In this document: piece after piece, positions 34,501 through 41,722 of the stretch
Numbering within the stretch: the first letter of the stretch is position 1
How the letters are laid out: each line of letters starts with the position of its first letter
From: DASZVB01 sp036272055
GTDB lineage: Bacteria; Myxococcota_A; Polyangia; Polyangiales; Polyangiaceae
Assembly: GCA_036272055.1 (NCBI GenBank)
Contig: DATAZL010000063.1
Span: forward strand, 98,168 to 162,167
Direction of reading: 5' to 3'
Length of the DNA: 64,000 bases
The notes under the pieces: generated by a model
Databases searched by the model: none
Told to the model about the DNA's origin: nothing
What the model saw: the letters and a program-made list of their open reading frames with translations, nothing else
Program-made: the position numbers and the translations under genes

Positions 34501-36190
34501 CACCGTGAACGGCAAGTTCGACGGGTTCCCGCTCGACGTGCTCTCGCTCATCGGTTCGCGCCGCGTGAAGGGGAAGCTCTCCGGCGATCTCGACGCCGCG
34601 ACCGGCACCCACACCAAGCCGCACGCGACCGTAAATCTGAACGTCGACGGCCTCGGCGTGGGTCGTGCGTCGGGACCTGCTGCACGCGCGACGGTCACCG
34701 CCGCGGTCACGGACACCACGGCGACCGCCAAGGTACGCTTCGACCAGCAAGACGGCTTCGCGGAGGCGACGGCGTCCGCAGGGATGAACTGGTCCGGCCC
34801 CCTCGCAATCCACGTCGATCCGTCCCGCGGCGTGGCCAAGGCAGAGGCCAAGGCGAGCCACTTCCGCCTCCAGGTGCTGCAACCCTTCGTGCAAGGGATC
34901 CTGGCCGACCTCGACGGGCGGTTGGACGCGGACGCGCATTTCGAGGCCGCGTCGATCCATGGTGCGCCGAAGCTCGACGGCCAGGTCGTCCTCGATCAAG
35001 GTAGCTTCGAGCTCACCTCCGCCGGGCAGGAGTTCCACGACGTTCACGCGAAGGTCGTACTGAACCAGAACGGGACGCTGCGCGTCGACGACGTGCGCGC
35101 GCAGGGTCTCACCGGCAGCATGAAGGCGACCGGCGAAGCGACGCTCGACGGCCTCGACCTGAAGCGTGCGACGCTCTCGGCGAGCGTTCCGACGACCGAT
35201 CCGTTTCCGGTCACCGTCCAGGGTCAGTCGCTCGCGAAGGCGTCGGGGAACTTCAAGGTGGAGGCCGTGCCGGTCCCGGCGAAGAAGGAGATCGACGTCA
35301 CCGTCACCGTGCCGAACGCGAAGGTCGAGATGTTCGACAAGCCGACGCACGATCTTCAGGAGCTCGACCACGACGAGCACGTGCGCATCGGGTATCACCG
35401 GACGCCTGACGAGTTCGTCGTCGTGCCGCTCGAGCGCCCGACTGCGCCCGTCGTCGACGAGATCCCCACCACCATCGTGGCAACCGTGAAGCTCGGCGAC
35501 ATCGAGATCGAGCGCGGCACCGACCTTCGGGTCGCCCTCGACGGAACACCGAAAATCACCGCCGGCGCCACCACGCAGATCGAGGGCGAGATCCACCTCA
35601 AGAGCGGCTTCATCTACGTCCAGGGAAAGAAATTCGAGATCGAAAACGGCACCATCTCGTTCATCGGTGCGCCCGACAACCCGAACGTCGTGGTGACCGC
35701 GGGATGGACGGCTCCCGAAGGGTCCCGCGTCTACGCAGACTTCGTCGGTCCTCTGAAGACCGGCAAGGTGACGCTCCGCTCCGAGCCCGCCCACAACAAG
35801 AGCGAGATCCTCTCGCTCATCCTGTTCGGCACCACCGATGGTCAGGGGCAGAGCTCCGGTTCTTCACCGGGAACGACCGCGGCGGGTCTCGCCGGCGGCG
35901 TCGCGACCCAGGGCCTCAACAAGGCGCTCGACGACGTGACCGGCCTCGAGATCACGACGCGCATCGACACGTCGGACAGCTCGAATCCGCGACCGGAGCT
36001 CGAGGTTCGCGTGGCCCGCGACGTCACGGTGGCGGTGTCTCACGTCCTTGGCGTGCCCCCACCGGGCACGAACCCGGATCTGAACTATGCGACCATCGAC
36101 TGGCGCTTTCTCCGGAACTGGTCGGTCGACACGACCGTCGGCGACGAGGGCAGCACGCTCCTCGATCTGATCTGGCAATACCGGTACTGA
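31556..36190 (+). CDS. tamB: TamB/AsmA-like translocation and assembly module protein
   Basis: 1544 residues, larger than E. coli TamB (1259). One N-terminal membrane anchor (VAWFVGVVAGLVVLVLLCANLP) is followed by a long beta-rich periplasmic body, then the conserved C-terminal TamB domain. In that domain are VKLGDIEIERGTDLRVALDG, EIHLKSGFIYVQGKKFEIENG, ISFIGAPDNPNVVVTAGW, HNKSEILSLILFG and the terminal NWSVDTTVGDEGSTLLDLIW. TamB proteins form a hydrophobic groove between the membranes and support outer-membrane protein or phospholipid transport. The ATG overlaps the preceding stop by one base (TGATG). Confidence 0.93.
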   Translation: MARPRRWPRLVGKGVAWFVGVVAGLVVLVLLCANLPFARRIIAKQVTGALDGVVSGKITIDHIGRVGLTGVSGVQGRLSDAAGHALLTANGVSASLRTITLVKSLFGKSGLDVHVDSIVIDHVDARLDADKDGNLLLLAALSPPPPPPNAPPPKPSTLKLTIDEAKLGSAWAHGVPSPGFLVDADLRKLNLGVTLAGGKTTADLRALRVETRAMPNGANVKGDLVAHVELPPAPLKVGANGSFTGTVGDIRAQAKGSLANDVVSGHLGADAEPASLSSLVPSLRLRSPAKLIVDAGGTLPNVHATGAVETGPAKVALTADAVVGSPMHGHLELDADHVNLAAILQNAPESDLNATVRANGSLKKNGKLTGNFEVDARPAEIASQALPAMTLKGNLSESNGDVKLDVNEPGTKTHLTADLNLQKMELDYDASISVPDFTHLKRLPAGSSGSASIRARGMVYLTTSTFSADVRAEVANVQSSGARIRKADIAALVTGPFSNPDVDATVTGSGVVAAGRTFDSVSLLARGNQSGAHVTASLKGAPGTPDVDATTNVLLGDGVSLDDVLAKIGKGQERVRARVATVRMKDGVIQANGITVDGAGADVSAAARIAPAGMDVRAISAGFDIGKVARALGVEDRSIKGKLSLDVDLKTRGNTARGKVGVELTGGGYRGVSGVELRMATSVDGRRFTGKINAKVDGGHVDIDADDLTLGGSPLSARAWTHAFGHLALDANVDLSRLARVLPTEMLPFDDMAGHVAVTGELTRGATDASPETTWTVHTDGFRASAKSEGQPPHDGTKVRAPPSWHTAGVDVDGSLAIAKEHGRTTFGAQFRDANGALASVDLSADLPYLEVLSDPSASAKTLETVPFKLRFAIPQRRLSKLPPMLATSGMDGDVALTLEASETAREPRVQLTATLDHLEARGRRKAMPVDVRIDGKYSDGVADIGIAVDAKAKNALVLKSKVNAKVADFIDGKGDKAEWDGTVNGKFDGFPLDVLSLIGSRRVKGKLSGDLDAATGTHTKPHATVNLNVDGLGVGRASGPAARATVTAAVTDTTATAKVRFDQQDGFAEATASAGMNWSGPLAIHVDPSRGVAKAEAKASHFRLQVLQPFVQGILADLDGRLDADAHFEAASIHGAPKLDGQVVLDQGSFELTSAGQEFHDVHAKVVLNQNGTLRVDDVRAQGLTGSMKATGEATLDGLDLKRATLSASVPTTDPFPVTVQGQSLAKASGNFKVEAVPVPAKKEIDVTVTVPNAKVEMFDKPTHDLQELDHDEHVRIGYHRTPDEFVVVPLERPTAPVVDEIPTTIVATVKLGDIEIERGTDLRVALDGTPKITAGATTQIEGEIHLKSGFIYVQGKKFEIENGTISFIGAPDNPNVVVTAGWTAPEGSRVYADFVGPLKTGKVTLRSEPAHNKSEILSLILFGTTDGQGQSSGSSPGTTAAGLAGGVATQGLNKALDDVTGLEITTRIDTSDSSNPRPELEVRVARDVTVAVSHVLGVPPPGTNPDLNYATIDWRFLRNWSVDTTVGDEGSTLLDLIWQYRY

Positions 36191-36303
36191 CGCCCCAGGC
36201 GTGGCGATCCGTCTCGTGGACGACGCCCCCCGATCGGACGTAACTCCAGCGGGATTGCGCGAATGAAATCGCTGGTACATCACGTGCATACGTCAAGGAC
36301 AGG

Positions 36304-36705
36304 ATGGCAGACGTCAGAACCCCGGCGGTCGCGAACCCCGACACCGCGTCGACTGCGGAACTCATCCGCAAGGCGCTCGACGACGTGCAGGAGCTCGCGA
36401 AGGCCGAGGTAGCGCTCGCCAGCAAGGAGCTCGGTGCCGAGGCGACGAGCACGTTCGTCACGGCCATCGCGATGTCGGTGTCGATCGCGATCGGCGTGTG
36501 CGCCGTCGCGACCGGCGTGGCCGCGCTCATCGTCGGCCTCGGAGGGACGACCGTCGCGGCGCTCGCCTCCGCCGCGGCCATCCTCGCCATCGCCACCGCG
36601 ATCGGCATCGTGACCAGCATCGCACGCTCGCCCAAGGGCTTCTTGCCGCGGACGCGACAGCGCGTCGCGGAGGACATCTCCGAGATGAAGGACCATTTCG
36701 CGTGA
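36304..36705 (+). CDS. Small two-TM protein of the phage-holin-3_6 / DUF1469 superfamily
   Basis: 133 residues: an amphipathic N-terminal helix (ELIRKALDDVQELAKAEVALASKEL) then two membrane segments (FVTAIAMSVSIAIGVCAVATGVAALIVG and ASAAAILAIATAIGIV). This helix-TM-TM pattern matches DUF1469 'holin-like' proteins, which are chromosomal envelope proteins and not phage genes here; nothing else in the neighbourhood is phage-derived. GTGA overlap with the next gene. Confidence 0.75.
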   Translation: MADVRTPAVANPDTASTAELIRKALDDVQELAKAEVALASKELGAEATSTFVTAIAMSVSIAIGVCAVATGVAALIVGLGGTTVAALASAAAILAIATAIGIVTSIARSPKGFLPRTRQRVAEDISEMKDHFA

Positions 36706-37097
36706 CCACACCCGCCGACGAAGAACACGGACTCGAGCAGCGTGCGCTCTCCTCGCGTGCGCGACTCCTCGAAACGATCGACGCCCTCGAGCGACGTGGG
36801 CAGAAGCTCGTCGCGACGGCGCACGAGTTCAAGAACCTCGCGGCGCTCGCCGTCGACGGCGTGGCCGTCCTCGGCGCGCTGTCGTCGCTCTTCGCGCTGA
36901 TCCGCGCCGCGACGCCGACCAGGCGCCTCCCGAGCTCGACGACCGAGCCCGCACGGAGCGGGAGCGGCATCGTCGGCAAGCTCGCGCTCTTCGCCGTCTT
37001 CGCAGGCGTGGCCTACGCAGCGCGAAAGCAGCTCGGCTCGCGGCGGCCAGCGCGCGGCGCCCCAGCCGTTTCCCGCGGCCATCTCCGCGCGATGTAG
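36702..37097 (+). CDS. Small membrane protein translationally coupled to the DUF1469-like gene
   Basis: 131 residues from GTG 36702 (GTGA overlap). Layout: charged helix (ARLLETIDALERRGQKLVATAHEF), hydrophobic segment (ALAVDGVAVLGALSSLFALI), linker, then a second hydrophobic segment (GKLALFAVFAGVAYAARKQLG) and a basic tail. No known motif. DUF1469-type genes are often followed by a companion of this shape (DUF3618-like in other phyla); similarity is not claimed. Confidence 0.65.
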   Translation: MTTPADEEHGLEQRALSSRARLLETIDALERRGQKLVATAHEFKNLAALAVDGVAVLGALSSLFALIRAATPTRRLPSSTTEPARSGSGIVGKLALFAVFAGVAYAARKQLGSRRPARGAPAVSRGHLRAM

Positions 37098-37103
37098 GCG
37101 TTC

Positions 37104-37144
37104 ACCCGACCCAATCTCGGGTCCGGCTCAAGGGAAGAACCCTT
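37104..37144 (+). terminator. Two small hairpins after the membrane-protein pair
   Basis: ACCCGA-(7)-TCGGGT at 37104-37122 and AAGGG-AAGAA-CCCTT at 37130-37144 lie just downstream of the stop at 37097. No U-run follows, so a role as terminator is only suggested by position. Confidence 0.3.
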
Positions 37145-37162
37145 CATCCGTTCTTGCGAGGC

Positions 37163-37831
37163 GTGACACACATCGACGAAAGGCCTAGTGAGGCGCCCCT
37201 GGGCAGGCCGGCCTTTCGCGACCGCTGTCCCTGGGGCGACTTCGTCGCTCCCGATCTGGCTCGCGTCGCCGAGGAAGCGCGCTGGCTGGCCGAGCCGGCA
37301 AACGCCGCGATCGCGTGCTTTCCGTGGCGCGGCGGCGACGGGCAGGGCTGGCTCGTGACGCGAACCGGAATGGAGAGCGACGACGCGGAGCTCATCCAGC
37401 GATGGCTCGGCACGGTCGAGACGTCGGGGCCGCTCCTCGTACCGGGGCTGCTCCGGAGCCGTATCGGCTGCCAGCGCGTCCTCGCCGTCCCGATGCGTGG
37501 CGCGGAACGACTCGTCGGCGCGCTCGCGTTACCCCTCCGTTCCGGCTGGGGTCCGATGGCACGGGAACTCGAGGGACTCGGCAGCGACTTCGCCAGACGG
37601 CTCGAGGCCGCCGATCAGCGCGCGCAGCGTACCTTCGGGCGAATGGCGTGGGTCGGAAGGCGCCCGGCCGGCCGTCGCGACTGCGAGCACGCGGTGACGA
37701 GCACACCGATACGTACGATGGCGTCGCGGGTTCCGCGTCCGCGGTCCGCGGAACCAGACGTCTCGCGCCGGGCCGAGCTGGCCGGCAACGGCCTGGTTCG
37801 CGACGGCATCGCCGCGCCGGGACGACGCTGA
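37163..37831 (+). CDS. Hypothetical protein, possible GAF-like fold
   Basis: About 222 residues from GTG 37163 (TTG 37154 is an alternative). Codon usage is strongly typical for the genome over the first ~155 residues, which include WLVTRTGMESDDAELIQRWL, GCQRVLAVPMRGAERLVGALALPL and ELEGLGSDFARRLEAADQRA. The pattern of a sensor-like sheet plus a terminal helix recalls GAF domains, but this is weak. The last ~65 residues are Arg/Pro-rich with poorer codon bias and may be non-conserved or frameshifted. No partner is evident. Confidence 0.5.
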   Translation: MTHIDERPSEAPLGRPAFRDRCPWGDFVAPDLARVAEEARWLAEPANAAIACFPWRGGDGQGWLVTRTGMESDDAELIQRWLGTVETSGPLLVPGLLRSRIGCQRVLAVPMRGAERLVGALALPLRSGWGPMARELEGLGSDFARRLEAADQRAQRTFGRMAWVGRRPAGRRDCEHAVTSTPIRTMASRVPRPRSAEPDVSRRAELAGNGLVRDGIAAPGRR

Positions 37832-37868
37832 GCGGCGCTCCCCTTCCGTTCTGGTATCGTCGCCCGAC

Positions 37869-38522
37869 GTGAACTTCTTCGGGCATGCGGTCGTCGCGAC
37901 GTGGCGCTCCACGAGCCCGGGCTTCGTCCTCGGAGCGATGCTGCCCGATTTCGCGAACATGCTCGGCGCTCGCCCGCCCGGCGTGGCCCATCCGGAGCTT
38001 GCCGCGGGCGTCGCGTTCCATCACGAGACCGATCGCGTCTTTCACGACGCGCCGACGTTCAAGCGCCTGCAGCTCGAGGCGCGACGCACGCTACGCGAGA
38101 TGGGCCTGCCCCGACCGAGCGCGCTCGCCGTGGGGCACATCGGCGTCGAGATCCTCCTCGACGGGTCGCTCGCGGGAGACGACCGTGGCGTCGCCGGGTA
38201 CCTCGCCGCCCTCGGAGCTGCCCGCGAGGACGACCTCGGCGCGTTCATCGAGTGGAGCGACGTCCTGTTGCACCGGCGCCTTGCGGGTCTCTCCGCGTTG
38301 CTCGCGGCGCGTGGAGTGACGGCGGAGGCGCGCTCCCCCGACCGCGTCGCATTCCGGGTCACGCGCGCGCTCGAGTCGCGGCCGCGCCTCGCGTTGACCG
38401 ACGACGGCGCAGCCATCGTCGAGAAGTGGGCTGCCGAGTCGGAGGCCGTCGTCGACGACGCCTCGGTCGTGTTGATCGACGAGATTCGCGCCGGCCTCGC
38501 GCTGGCCGGGCCGCCGCTGTAG
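37869..38522 (+). CDS. Acyl-carrier-protein phosphodiesterase-like (AcpH/DUF479-type) protein
   Basis: 217 residues from GTG 37869. The N-terminus MNFFGHAVVATW...GFVLGAMLPDF and GVAFHHETDRVFHDAPTFKRL follow the AcpH pattern (MNFLAH..., G-x-x-x-x-D-F, G-V-x-x-H-x-x-x-D-x-F-x-H). In that family a degenerate HD fold hydrolyses the 4'-phosphopantetheine link of acyl carrier protein. The metal-type His/Asp residues (H5, D27, H52, D54) are all present. E. coli AcpH is 193 residues. The assignment is by motif only and the true substrate could differ. Confidence 0.6.
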   Translation: MNFFGHAVVATWRSTSPGFVLGAMLPDFANMLGARPPGVAHPELAAGVAFHHETDRVFHDAPTFKRLQLEARRTLREMGLPRPSALAVGHIGVEILLDGSLAGDDRGVAGYLAALGAAREDDLGAFIEWSDVLLHRRLAGLSALLAARGVTAEARSPDRVAFRVTRALESRPRLALTDDGAAIVEKWAAESEAVVDDASVVLIDEIRAGLALAGPPL

Positions 38523-38553
38523 CCTCGCCTGGCACGGACGAGAGCGGGTGCTA

Positions 38554-38570
38554 GACTGGTTGAACCAGTC
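38554..38570. promoter_or_regulatory. 17-bp perfect palindrome, probable FadR/GntR-family operator
   Basis: GACTGGTT-G-AACCAGTC is perfectly symmetric and contains TGGTTGAACCA, which fits the FadR-subfamily operator pattern TNGTNNNACNA. It lies 40 bp upstream of the ATG of a FadR-type regulator and overlaps a possible -10 (TAGACT, 38552-38557). Autoregulation, and control of the overlapping GMC oxidoreductase operon, is the natural reading. It favours ATG 38611 over the in-frame GTG 38548, which would place the site inside the gene. Confidence 0.75.
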
Positions 38571-38610
38571 GAAACGCTCCGAGAAACGTCCTGCCCGGAG
38601 CCCGTCGCCC

Positions 38611-39429
38611 ATGGAAGAAGCCCGAAACGCGAACATCGCCGACACCATCTTCGTGGAGCTTCGCCGGAAGATCCTCTGCGGAGAGCTGAAAGCCGGGGAG
38701 CGGCTCTCGGGGGAACGCGAGCTCGCGACAAAGTACGGGACGAACCGGAACACGCTCCGGGAGGCGGTTCGCAAGCTCGAGCAGGCTCGCCTCGTCACCG
38801 TCCGTCACGGCCAGGGCGTGACGGTCGCCGACTTTCGCAAGACGGGCACGCTGGATCTCCTCTCGCCATTCCTTCAGGCGAGCCTCGACGGCAGCGAGAT
38901 CGCGCACGTGATGGAGGACATCCTCGAGCCCCGCGTGCTCTTGCTAGAGCACGCGACGCGGCTAGCGGTGCGGCGCGCCGACAAGGGCGACATCGAGCGG
39001 CTCACCGACATCAACGATCTGCTCATCGCCGCCTTCGACAGCGGAGATGCGGGCGTGGTCGCGCGCGGTTTCCAGCGCTGGCTCGACGCGCTGATCGACG
39101 CGGGACATTCGCTGATCGTGCGCTGGTTCGCGAACCCGATGCTCGACGCATACCGCGACATGGTGGAGCGCTATCCGTCGCTGTGGGTGCTCGAGCCGAG
39201 CTTTCCCAAGCACCTGCGCGACGTCATCCGCGCTATCTCCGAGGGCAACGAGCAGGTCGCGATCGACGCGACGCGCGCGTACTACATGCGCGTCGACGGA
39301 GCGCTGCGCGGACACCTGCAGCCGAGCTCGTCGCGCGACGCGGACGTATCACCGGAGTTACCCGCTGCCGGATCTCAAGATTCTGAATCGACGGTCGTAC
39401 CAATGAGAAGAAGGAGAAGTCCCACGTGA
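38611..39429 (+). CDS. FadR/GntR-family transcriptional regulator (FCD-type effector domain)
   Basis: 272 residues. Winged helix near the N-terminus: IFVELRRKILCGELKAGERL, SGERELATKYGTNRNTLREAV (recognition helix) and ARLVTVRHGQGVTVADF, all typical of GntR-type DNA-binding domains. The C-terminal ~170 residues are all-helical (EDILEPRVLLLEHATRLAVR, KGDIERLTDINDLLIAAF, FPKHLRDVIRAISEGNEQVA), as in FadR/FCD ligand-binding domains. Its stop overlaps the next gene (GTGA), so it heads a three-gene operon with the oxidoreductase and probably responds to that enzyme's substrate or product. Confidence 0.9.
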   Translation: MEEARNANIADTIFVELRRKILCGELKAGERLSGERELATKYGTNRNTLREAVRKLEQARLVTVRHGQGVTVADFRKTGTLDLLSPFLQASLDGSEIAHVMEDILEPRVLLLEHATRLAVRRADKGDIERLTDINDLLIAAFDSGDAGVVARGFQRWLDALIDAGHSLIVRWFANPMLDAYRDMVERYPSLWVLEPSFPKHLRDVIRAISEGNEQVAIDATRAYYMRVDGALRGHLQPSSSRDADVSPELPAAGSQDSESTVVPMRRRRSPT

Positions 39430-39998
39430 CGATTCGGCCGGCTTCTGGCGAACAGGCGGAGCACAAGCACCTACCAGTCGCGCAGGCCGGCCAAGCGCGC
39501 GGGAGTCACCCTCCCCCGACCGCCGTCGCAGTCACGTTCGCGGAGCCGTATCCGCTCTCCGAACCCGCGCGGCGCGCGCTCTTCGCGGTCATCTGCGCGA
39601 TGTGTCCGCCGTCGCCCGCTCCGCGCTCGAGCGAGCTCCTCTCGCGGGTCGAGCTCGGCGCGCGCCGTCTGCTTCGCTACATGCACCCGATGGTCGCGCG
39701 AGCGCTGTCGCTCGGCCTCGTCGTGCTCGACCTCTTGCCGGTGCTGACGCTCGCGAGTCGTTTTCGCCTGCACCGGCTCGATACCGCGCGGGCTAGTCAG
39801 CTCCTCGCGCGCTGGGCGAAGAGCCCGTTCAAGGCGCTCCGCCTGCTGATCCAGGGAGCGCGCGGCATGGTGCTCGGCGTGTACTTCGATCAGAAGGAAG
39901 TCCACGCCGCGCTCCGCTACGCGCCGGTCCCGTTCATCGAAGGCAAGATTCGTCTCCGGGCGGAGCTGCTCCGCCCGGTCAGGGCGGCGGCGGAATGA
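39426..39998 (+). CDS. Small partner subunit of the GMC oxidoreductase
   Basis: 190 residues from GTG 39426. Segments ARRALFAVICAMCPP, RVELGARRLLRYMHPMVARAL, LASRFRLHRLDTARASQLLAR and FKALRLLIQGARGMVLGVYFD look like the helical N-terminal module found fused to, or encoded before, large GMC-type alcohol/sterol oxidoreductases. Hydrophobic stretch SLGLVVLDLLPVL might touch the membrane. It overlaps the oxidoreductase ATG (ATGA), implying stoichiometric synthesis. No cofactor motif of its own. Confidence 0.7.
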   Translation: MTIRPASGEQAEHKHLPVAQAGQARGSHPPPTAVAVTFAEPYPLSEPARRALFAVICAMCPPSPAPRSSELLSRVELGARRLLRYMHPMVARALSLGLVVLDLLPVLTLASRFRLHRLDTARASQLLARWAKSPFKALRLLIQGARGMVLGVYFDQKEVHAALRYAPVPFIEGKIRLRAELLRPVRAAAE

Positions 39999-41509
39999 TC
40001 CTCCGCGCCGAGGATTACCGGAAGAGCGCGACCTTCGACGCGGACGTCGTGGTGGTCGGCACCGGCGCAGGCGGCGCCGTGGTGGGCGCCGAGCTCGCCG
40101 AGGCGGGCCGCAGCGTGATCTTCGTCGAGGAGGGCTCGCACCACGAGACGTCGAGCTTCGGTCCTTACCTGACGGAGTCGGTGCCGCGCCTCTACCGCGA
40201 CGCGGGCTCCACCGTCATCCTCGGGAACCCGATGATCCCCTACGTCGAGGGGCGCGCGGTCGGCGGCAGCACCGTCATCAACGGCGGCATGGCGTACCGT
40301 ACGCCCGAGGACGTGCTCGTGGAGTGGCAGAAGACGACCGGGCTCGTCGAGCTCGGTCCGCAGGCGCTCGAGCCGCTCTTCGACCGCGTGGAGCAGAAGG
40401 TGCGCGTCAGCCCGCAGCTCGACGAGAGCGTCGGCGGCGACAGCAAGCTGATGGTCGAAGGCGCCCGCAAGATGGGCTGGCGCGTCTCGGTGAACAAGCG
40501 GAACCAGCACGCCTGCGTCGGCGCGAACAACTGCGGCTTCGGGTGCCCCACCGGGGCGAAGCAATCGACGCTCGTGAGCTACATGCCGGCCGCGCTCGCG
40601 GCGGGCGCACACTGCCTGACCGAGGTGCGCATCGACGAGCTCTTGATCGAGAACGGCAGGTGCGTCGGGGTGAAGGGGTTCGCGGTCGACCCCGTGACGC
40701 GCGCGCCGACTCACCCCGTCGTGGTGCGCGCCCGCGCCGTCGTGATCGCGTGTGGCGCGGTCCAGACGCCGTACCTCCTCGCGCGCCATCGCGTCGGGCG
40801 CCCGAGCGGGCAGCTCGGCAAGAATTTCCTCTGCCATCCGAACGCCAAGGTGCTCGCGGTCTATCCCTTCGACGTGGAAGCGTGGAAGGGCGTGAGTCAG
40901 TACGCCCAGATCCGCGAGTTCATCGACGAGGGGATCCTCATGGCGGAAAACTTCATCTCCCCCGGTGCGCTCGGTGCGCACATCCCGTTTCACGGCGCCG
41001 ACGCCTGGGAGCTCATGTCCCGGTATAACCAGATGGTGCTCTCGGGCGTCCTGGTCGAGGACTCGACGACCGGCTCGGTCTCGCGCTCCCGTTTCGGCAT
41101 GCCCGAGGCGCGCTACGACGTCACGGCGCAGGATCACGCCCGCTTCCTGCGCGGCGTGAAGCTCCTCGCCGAGATGCACTTCGCGCTCGGCGCCGAGCGG
41201 GTCCTCCTGCCGTTCACGACCTTCTCCGTCGCGACCTCCGCCGACGAGCTCCGCGCGATCGACGAGCGACGGATCCCGCGGAGCGCGCTCGAGCTGTTCA
41301 CCGTCCACCTCATGGGCACCGCCCGCATGGGCGGCTCCCGGACCACCTCGGTGGTCGATCCGAGCGGTGAGCTCTGGGATCTCCCGGGGTGTTACGTCGC
41401 CGACGCGAGCCTCTTTCCGACGGCGATCGGCGTGAACCCGCAGATCACGATCATGGCGCTCGCGACGCGCGTCGCGTGGCGGCTCGAGCTTGCACGGCGA
41501 GCAGCCTGA
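39995..41509 (+). CDS. GMC-family FAD-dependent oxidoreductase
   Basis: 504 residues. FAD-binding dinucleotide fold VVVVGTGAGGAVVGAELAEAG at the N-terminus, GMC signature GRAVGGSTVINGGMAYRTP, a Cys-containing loop CVGANNCGFGCPTGAKQSTL, second signature VVIACGAVQTPYLLARH, and the C-terminal catalytic pair in FTVHLMGTARMGG (His) and GVNPQITIMALA (Asn). Related proteins oxidise long-chain alcohols or sterols. The substrate here is unproven, but the FadR-type regulator upstream points to a fatty or hydrophobic compound. Confidence 0.92.
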   Translation: MILRAEDYRKSATFDADVVVVGTGAGGAVVGAELAEAGRSVIFVEEGSHHETSSFGPYLTESVPRLYRDAGSTVILGNPMIPYVEGRAVGGSTVINGGMAYRTPEDVLVEWQKTTGLVELGPQALEPLFDRVEQKVRVSPQLDESVGGDSKLMVEGARKMGWRVSVNKRNQHACVGANNCGFGCPTGAKQSTLVSYMPAALAAGAHCLTEVRIDELLIENGRCVGVKGFAVDPVTRAPTHPVVVRARAVVIACGAVQTPYLLARHRVGRPSGQLGKNFLCHPNAKVLAVYPFDVEAWKGVSQYAQIREFIDEGILMAENFISPGALGAHIPFHGADAWELMSRYNQMVLSGVLVEDSTTGSVSRSRFGMPEARYDVTAQDHARFLRGVKLLAEMHFALGAERVLLPFTTFSVATSADELRAIDERRIPRSALELFTVHLMGTARMGGSRTTSVVDPSGELWDLPGCYVADASLFPTAIGVNPQITIMALATRVAWRLELARRAA

Positions 41510-41542
41510 CGCCACCTTCCGACATCAATCGACATTGGTGAC

Positions 41543-41567
41543 CATCGCGCGGAGCTCACCCGCGATG
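41543..41567 (+). terminator. Inverted repeat after the GMC operon
   Basis: CATCGCG (41543-41549) and CGCGATG (41561-41567) enclose an 11-base loop, 33 bases after the oxidoreductase stop. There is no U-run. Its position between two plus-strand transcription units is the only argument for termination. Confidence 0.3.
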
Positions 41568-41701
41568 TCGTCTTCTTGGCGCCGCGAGATCGCGCCGCGA
41601 TCCGCCGTCCAGGTCCTCTCCGGCTTCCGTGAAAGGCGCATGTAGTGCCCGCGCGCCCAATGTAGCCATGCGAAATCAATGCGCTCTTCGGGGTCGCCCG
41701 G

Positions 41702-41707
41702 TATATT
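41702..41707 (+). promoter_or_regulatory. -10 element for the large kinase gene
   Basis: TATATT lies 15 bases before the GTG start in the most AT-rich stretch of a GC-rich spacer (gtatatttcatactcgaaaaac). Transcription would start about 41714, giving a leader of only ~9 bases. No convincing -35 was found at 17 bp spacing, so an activator or an alternative sigma factor may be needed. Confidence 0.45.
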
Positions 41708-41722
41708 TCATACTCGAAAAAC

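Noticed and set aside
36304..36705. Possible prophage remnant, because of the holin-like gene
   Set aside because: DUF1469-type proteins are common chromosomal membrane proteins and no other phage gene, integrase or att-like repeat is nearby.
38530..38546. Sigma-54-type promoter (tggcacggacgagagc)
   Set aside because: The GG element is present, but the GC/TTGC element at the required spacing is missing.
41392..41679. Small minus-strand frame (95 codons) reaching into the spacer before the large kinase
   Set aside because: Basic, Ser/Arg-rich translation with no start signal, mostly antisense to the oxidoreductase gene.
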